This document shows positions 33,243-36,522 of a DNA stretch of 36,522 nt, one piece after another (positions within the stretch are counted from its first letter, which is position 1; the number at the start of each line of letters is the position of its first letter). Origin of the DNA: Acidobacteriota bacterium (GTDB taxonomy: Bacteria; Acidobacteriota; Terriglobia; Bryobacterales; UBA6623); assembly GCA_027592785.1 (NCBI GenBank), contig JAQCLD010000039.1:1-36522 (forward strand). Direction: 5' to 3'. The notes below the pieces were generated by a model that saw only the letters and a program-made list of their open reading frames with translations, was not told the origin of the DNA and did not search any database. The translations under genes were made by a program, and so were the position numbers.

Positions 33243-34685
33243 ATGCGTCGATTCCCGCTGCTTTTCGCTCTGATTCTTCTACCGCGGTTAGAGGCCCAGC
33301 CGAATATCCTGTTTCTGTTCGCGGACGATCAGCGGCCGGACACGATTGGCGCCTGGGGGAATCGGCTGATCGAGACGCCGAATATCGACAAATTGGTCGC
33401 AGGGGGCTTCAGCTTCCGCAATAACTACTGTTTAGGAAGCGTTGGGGAAGCGGTGTGCGCACCGAGCCGGGCGATGTTGCACACCGGCAAAGCCTACTTC
33501 CGCGTACCGCTCGACATGGAAGGCCACTCGACGTTGGGCGAGCTGTTGGGTAAGGCGGGGTACACGACCTTTGGGACAGGTAAGTGGCACAACGGCCCGA
33601 TGTCTTGGGCAAGGAGCTTTCAGCAGGGGCGCGGCATCTTCTTCGGCGGCATGGCGGACCACACGAATGTTCCGTTGGCCGAAGTCGGTCCGGATGGGGA
33701 GCTTTATCGCTCAGCGCCGACGCGGAAGTTCTCAACAGAAATTTTCGCCGACAGCATGATCGAGTTCTTGGAGAACTACGAGGGGGACAAGCCTTTCTAC
33801 GCCTATGCGGCATTTACGTCGCCGCACGATCCGCGAACGCCGCCGACGCGGTACCGAGAGAAGTATTACGCAAAGAAGTTGCCGCTGCCGGCGAACTTCA
33901 TGCCGCAGCACCCGTTCGACAACGGGGCGATGATGGTGCGCGATGAGCAGTTGGGCGCTTGGCCTCGAACGGAGGCGGAAGTCCGCGATCATTTGGCTGA
34001 GTACTACGGGATGATGACGCATCTGGACGATCAGATCGGACGCATCCTGACGGCGCTGCAGAAAACGGGAAAAGCTGAGAACACTCTCATCGTTTACGCT
34101 GGCGATCACGGATTGGCGATCGGCAGTCACGGGCTGCTGGGGAAGCAGAATATCTACGAACATTCGATGAAGACGCCGCTGATTGTGAAAGGGCCTGGGG
34201 TGCCGCGAGGCAGAACGTCGGACGCGCTGACGTATCTGTTTGATCTCTTCCCTACCTTGTTGGGGTTGGCCAAGCAAAACGCGCCGATCGGCGAAATCGA
34301 TGGACGAGATTTGGCGCCGGTGTGGCAGGGAAAGGCGCCGAGAGTGCGCGAGACGTTGTTTCTGGCTTATGGGGATTCGATGCGATCGGTGCGGGACGAG
34401 AGATACAAGTTGATTCGATATCCGCGGGTGGATGTCAATCAGCTTTTCGATTTGGCGAACGATCCCGATGAGTTGAAGAATTTGGCCGGGGCGGCGGATC
34501 AGGAGACGCGAACGGCCCGCATGATGGCGTTGATCGATCAGTGGCAGACTCGGCTTGGAGACGGAACGCCGTTGCGCGTCGCCAGGCCGGAACCGCGTGA
34601 AATTGACATGACGGGGCGTGCGCGTGAGCCGGACCCGTGGCAGCCGATGTCGGTCATCGAGAAGTACTTCAAGGGTTGGTATTAG
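33243..34685 (+). CDS. Exported sulfatase (formylglycine-dependent)
   Basis: A 480-residue S1-type sulfatase that removes sulfate esters outside the cytoplasm. The signal peptide covers residues 1-18. Active-site features are clear: Asp28 and Asp29 (LFADDQRPD) for calcium, Cys72 in CAPSR, the Cys-type motif converted to formylglycine, GTGKWH with the catalytic Lys and His, and the metal loop AGDHGLAIGSHGLLGK. The C-terminus (RSVRDERYKLIRYP, LFDLANDPDELKNL) is typical. No maturase gene is within the window, so it relies on one elsewhere. TATGCT ends six bases before the ATG, suggesting leaderless expression. Relatives act on sulfated polysaccharides or choline sulfate; substrate unknown. Confidence 0.93.
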   Translation: MRRFPLLFALILLPRLEAQPNILFLFADDQRPDTIGAWGNRLIETPNIDKLVAGGFSFRNNYCLGSVGEAVCAPSRAMLHTGKAYFRVPLDMEGHSTLGELLGKAGYTTFGTGKWHNGPMSWARSFQQGRGIFFGGMADHTNVPLAEVGPDGELYRSAPTRKFSTEIFADSMIEFLENYEGDKPFYAYAAFTSPHDPRTPPTRYREKYYAKKLPLPANFMPQHPFDNGAMMVRDEQLGAWPRTEAEVRDHLAEYYGMMTHLDDQIGRILTALQKTGKAENTLIVYAGDHGLAIGSHGLLGKQNIYEHSMKTPLIVKGPGVPRGRTSDALTYLFDLFPTLLGLAKQNAPIGEIDGRDLAPVWQGKAPRVRETLFLAYGDSMRSVRDERYKLIRYPRVDVNQLFDLANDPDELKNLAGAADQETRTARMMALIDQWQTRLGDGTPLRVARPEPREIDMTGRAREPDPWQPMSVIEKYFKGWY

Positions 34686-34717
34686 CGCCAGTCGCTTGAC
34701 AGGCCCCGTTACTCTGT

Positions 34718-34740
34718 AGAAAAGGCTGTGGGCCTTTTCT
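34718..34740 (+). terminator. Hairpin after the sulfatase gene, ending at the next start codon
   Basis: AGAAAAGGC (34718-34726) pairs with GCCTTTTCT (34732-34740) around a TGTGG loop. It lies 33 bases past the sulfatase stop and the T-rich arm ends directly at the ATG at 34741. A TTGACA at 34696-34701 with TAGAAA at 34717-34722 overlaps it, so it might instead act on the next gene's leader. Confidence 0.5.
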
Positions 34741-35421
34741 ATGACCATGACAAGACGAGTTGCCGCGAATCCGCCGCCGGAGACGCCGCGGCCGCTCCGC
34801 CCGCTGGCGAAGATGCTGAAAGGCATTGGTTTTCAGTTAGCTATCCCCTTTGACGACATTCGCCGGCCGGGCTATATCGGCACGTACGAAGGGGGGCGCG
34901 AAATCATCTTGGACGACGGCCGTTTGCTTGCTCCTTTTGTCGAGCGGAAGAGGCGATCGGTCGCGCTCGGCGACACGACGCGCCAGTCGCGGTTTTCGCT
35001 GGCGGCCTTTGTGAAGACGTTCGGCGCCTTGGCGGGAATGAAAGCGGCTCGAGTGAAGAGCGTGTCGATTCGGTTTCCGAATCGATTTGTGCCCAGCGAG
35101 TACGTGTCGATCACCGACATTATGGAGGACTGGGAGCGCTTGCCGGAGGTGTGCCGCCGGGCCTTACGTGTCCCGGGCAGCTTTGTGATTGTGCAGACTC
35201 TCGAGACGGACTCTGTGGAATACGAAGTGCAAACCAGGGTTAAGATCGACGTGGCGCTTCGCCGGCGGATCGTGGAAGAAGCCCAGCTCGAAGCGGCGCG
35301 CTCCGGCGCGGACGCTCAGGTCCGCTACGAATCGGAGTCAGGCTATTCTCTAACGCTCAAGGGCAAGCCGATGACGATAGCGTACAAGCCTTATCGGCTG
35401 AATTCGGCTAGCGGCGGGTAG
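34741..35421 (+). CDS. Uncharacterised protein, possible gasdermin-like pattern
   Basis: A 226-residue soluble protein without signal peptide or membrane helix; no family is recognised with certainty. The order of segments recalls bacterial gasdermins: an N-terminal helix and strand (LAKMLKGIGFQLAIPFDDI, RRPGYIGTYEG), a glycine/alanine-rich stretch (FVKTFGALAGMKAARVKSVS), an acidic-helix segment after IRFPNRF, a VIVQTLETDSVEYEV strand pair, and a final SLTLKGKPMTIAYKPYRL strand. Against that, it lacks the N-terminal cysteine that is palmitoylated in known bacterial gasdermins, is shorter than usual and has no adjacent protease. The start is uncertain: ATGs at 34741, 34747 and 34813 lack ribosome binding sites. 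It sits beside a tRNA-Ala/recombinase junction. Confidence 0.6.
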   Translation: MTMTRRVAANPPPETPRPLRPLAKMLKGIGFQLAIPFDDIRRPGYIGTYEGGREIILDDGRLLAPFVERKRRSVALGDTTRQSRFSLAAFVKTFGALAGMKAARVKSVSIRFPNRFVPSEYVSITDIMEDWERLPEVCRRALRVPGSFVIVQTLETDSVEYEVQTRVKIDVALRRRIVEEAQLEAARSGADAQVRYESESGYSLTLKGKPMTIAYKPYRLNSASGG

Positions 35422-35476
35422 CGCAGACGTCCCCCGAGACCGTGTTAACATAGCGGAAGCTTCAGCTATCCCGAGA

Positions 35477-35552
35477 GGGCCTGTGGCGCAGCTGGGAGCG
35501 CGCTTCCATGGCATGGAAGAGGTCGAGGGTTCGAGCCCCTCCAGGTCCACCA
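35477..35552 (+). tRNA. tRNA-Ala (anticodon GGC)
   Basis: The acceptor GGGCCTG (35477-35483) pairs with CAGGTCC (35542-35548), including the G3-U70 wobble that identifies tRNA-Ala. The anticodon loop ATGGCAT gives GGC. The T loop GGTTCGAGCCC is standard, the discriminator is A (35549) and CCA is encoded (35550-35552). A tyrosine recombinase gene follows 59 bases later, so the tRNA 3' end is a likely attachment site. Confidence 0.97.
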
Positions 35553-35611
35553 ATTTCTTCAACAACTTAGCTAGCGGTCGCTTCGATTGGGGTTCCATTA
35601 AGGGGTTCCAG

Positions 35612-36424
35612 TTATGCGGCTTCCGGGCGTGATTCGGGCCAAACATAACGCCCGATCATCGCCACGGCTTCGCCGTCATCATCATCCATGTGGCTGTATA
35701 CGTCCTGAGTCATCGTCACAGACGTATGGCCCACTAGGTCCCGCATGACCTCAGCCGCTACACCGGCCTTGCGGCCCCACGTCGTGTAAGCGTGCCGGAA
35801 GTCGTGATAGGAGAAGCGCGGTAGCCCCCGCTTCTCCGCCAGCGGCTTGATGAGCCGCTCAAGCGCCCGATTGAGATCAATCGGCGTGTTGGTACGAATA
35901 GCGAAGACGAAGTCTTCGGGTTCTGTGAACTTAGATTGCGAGCGCCAAGCCTCAAGAAGCTCAACGGCCTTCGTCGGGATCTTGACCGTCCTCCGCGAGC
36001 GTGGGGTCTTCGGACTGCCGAGGACACCCCGATATACGCTCTCGTCCACGCGAACCGAATCCGGTCCGATATCGTTCCAGCGCAACGCGGCTAGTTCTCC
36101 GCGTCTGAGCCCGCTGAGCCCTGCTAGGGCAACGATTGCCTTGTAGGGTTGAGGCAGCGCCTCCACGAGCTTCCTGAACTCCTCAGGCGTTGGATATCGC
36201 CTCTCCCGAACCGGAGCCCGTGCCGGAAGTCTGAACCGGCCCGCAGCCGGATTAGCTGCCGGAGAGATCCAGCCCCAATCAGCGGCCAACGAGAGCAGTC
36301 CTCGCAGCCTCACCCGCAGATCCCGAACGGACTCGGATGAGAGTCCCTCGGCAACTGCCGCCGTTAGATAGCCCTGAATATCTGCCTTCTCCAACTCCGC
36401 AACGGGAACCGTGCCGAAGGTCTT
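35612..36424 (-). CDS. Tyrosine recombinase/integrase, 5' end lost
   Basis: A site-specific recombinase of the phage-integrase family. The catalytic set is complete: Arg in GLRRGEL, Lys in SPKTPRSRR, HxxR in YHDFRHAY, His in LVGHTSVTMTQ and the nucleophile Tyr in DVYSH. The preceding SAM-like core-binding domain is intact from FGTVPVAELEKADIQGYL. Upstream of about 36424 the frame stays open but reads antisense to an IstB tail, and its residues do not resemble an integrase, so the original N-terminus and start are missing. The gene points toward tRNA-Ala, 59 bases away, as in islands inserted in tRNA genes. Whether a shortened protein is made is unclear. Confidence 0.82.
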   Translation of the reverse strand, partial: KTFGTVPVAELEKADIQGYLTAAVAEGLSSESVRDLRVRLRGLLSLAADWGWISPAANPAAGRFRLPARAPVRERRYPTPEEFRKLVEALPQPYKAIVALAGLSGLRRGELAALRWNDIGPDSVRVDESVYRGVLGSPKTPRSRRTVKIPTKAVELLEAWRSQSKFTEPEDFVFAIRTNTPIDLNRALERLIKPLAEKRGLPRFSYHDFRHAYTTWGRKAGVAAEVMRDLVGHTSVTMTQDVYSHMDDDDGEAVAMIGRYVWPESRPEAA

Positions 36425-36522
36425 CTGCGCTCTGCTCGATCGGCTCACCCACCACGTCCACATCCTCGAGATGAACGGCGACAGCTTCCGCCTCAAACAG
36501 AGCAAGAAGCAACGCACTCGCT
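36420..36522 (+). mobile_element. IS21-family IstB C-terminal fragment
   Basis: Reading plus-strand codons from 36420 gives ALLDRLTHHVHILEMNGDSF followed by RLKQSKK to the window edge. ALLDRLTHH...ILE...DSFR is the conserved C-terminal end of IstB, the AAA+ helper of IS21-type transposition. The rest of istB should lie to the left but is replaced by integrase sequence on the other strand, so this is a truncated remnant. It runs off the window, so its 3' end and any IS terminus are not visible. Confidence 0.75.

Noticed and set aside
33732-34826. 364-codon minus-strand frame
   Set aside because: Antisense to the sulfatase; arginine-rich and without domains.
36279-36512. Minus-strand frame starting LLALFEAEAVAVHLEDVDVV
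   Set aside because: It is the reverse reading of the IstB tail, a common false ORF.
1-36522. CRISPR array, complete insertion sequence or classical defence operon
   Set aside because: No regularly spaced repeats, no full transposase and no cas, restriction, toxin-antitoxin or retron genes were seen.

Overview
The window looks like chromosome of an Acidobacteriota member, probably of the Solibacter/Bryobacter type. The strongest marker is a PadR-family regulator sitting 4 bases before a duplicated MacB/FtsX-type permease (the 'acidobacterial duplicated orphan permease' pairing, 13211-16142). High GC, many secreted orphan proteins, an N-terminal-cytochrome PQQ dehydrogenase, an MlrC-like M81 enzyme and an arylsulfatase-type enzyme fit this. 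No taxonomic search was run, so this is an inference from gene content.

Layout. 1-2193: uracil salvage pair (upp, uraA) that reads more like a delta-proteobacterial cassette than like the rest of the window. 2669-8442: secreted enzymes (PQQ/cytochrome dehydrogenase, M81 metallopeptidase-family protein, amidohydrolase) and two small exported cysteine-rich proteins. 8480-8689: tRNA-Cys and tRNA-Gly. 8883-13098: rmlB, an orphan Clp N-domain protein and ClpC. 13171-16142: PadR operator, padR and the permease. 16148-20768: two polytopic glycosyltransferase-like proteins and two proteins of unknown function. 20770-22294: four-CBS protein divergent from a SET-domain protein. 22291-25543: operon of MFS transporter, creatininase-family amidohydrolase and enolase-superfamily dehydratase/racemase. 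25647-29247: thrB, an exported OB-like protein, and the TCA pair icd-mdh. 29413-33218: PilZ protein, a frameshifted FG-GAP lipoprotein, and an operon of ECF sigma factor, zinc-type anti-sigma factor and a secretin-N-like exported protein. 33243-35421: sulfatase and an uncharacterised protein with a possible, unproven gasdermin-like pattern. 35477-36522: tRNA-Ala, a tyrosine recombinase whose 5' end is lost, and an IS21-type IstB tail facing it, which looks like the left edge of an integrated or rearranged island.

How the genes work together. Housekeeping functions (uracil salvage, threonine synthesis, TCA cycle, Clp proteolysis, dTDP-sugar synthesis, tRNAs) are interspersed with a scavenging lifestyle: periplasmic oxidation of alcohols or sugars, peptide/amide hydrolysis, sulfate-ester removal and uptake of an organic acid. 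Gene packing is tight. Five convergent pairs meet within 5 bases, three of them sharing a four-base YTAG stop overlap, and several starts lie 6-11 bases after a -10-like hexamer, which suggests leaderless messages. I saw no CRISPR array, no complete insertion sequence and no clear multi-gene defence operon. The items most worth a second look are the 34741-35421 protein at the island edge, the paired Cys-rich exported proteins, the PadR operator and the recombinase/IstB junction.
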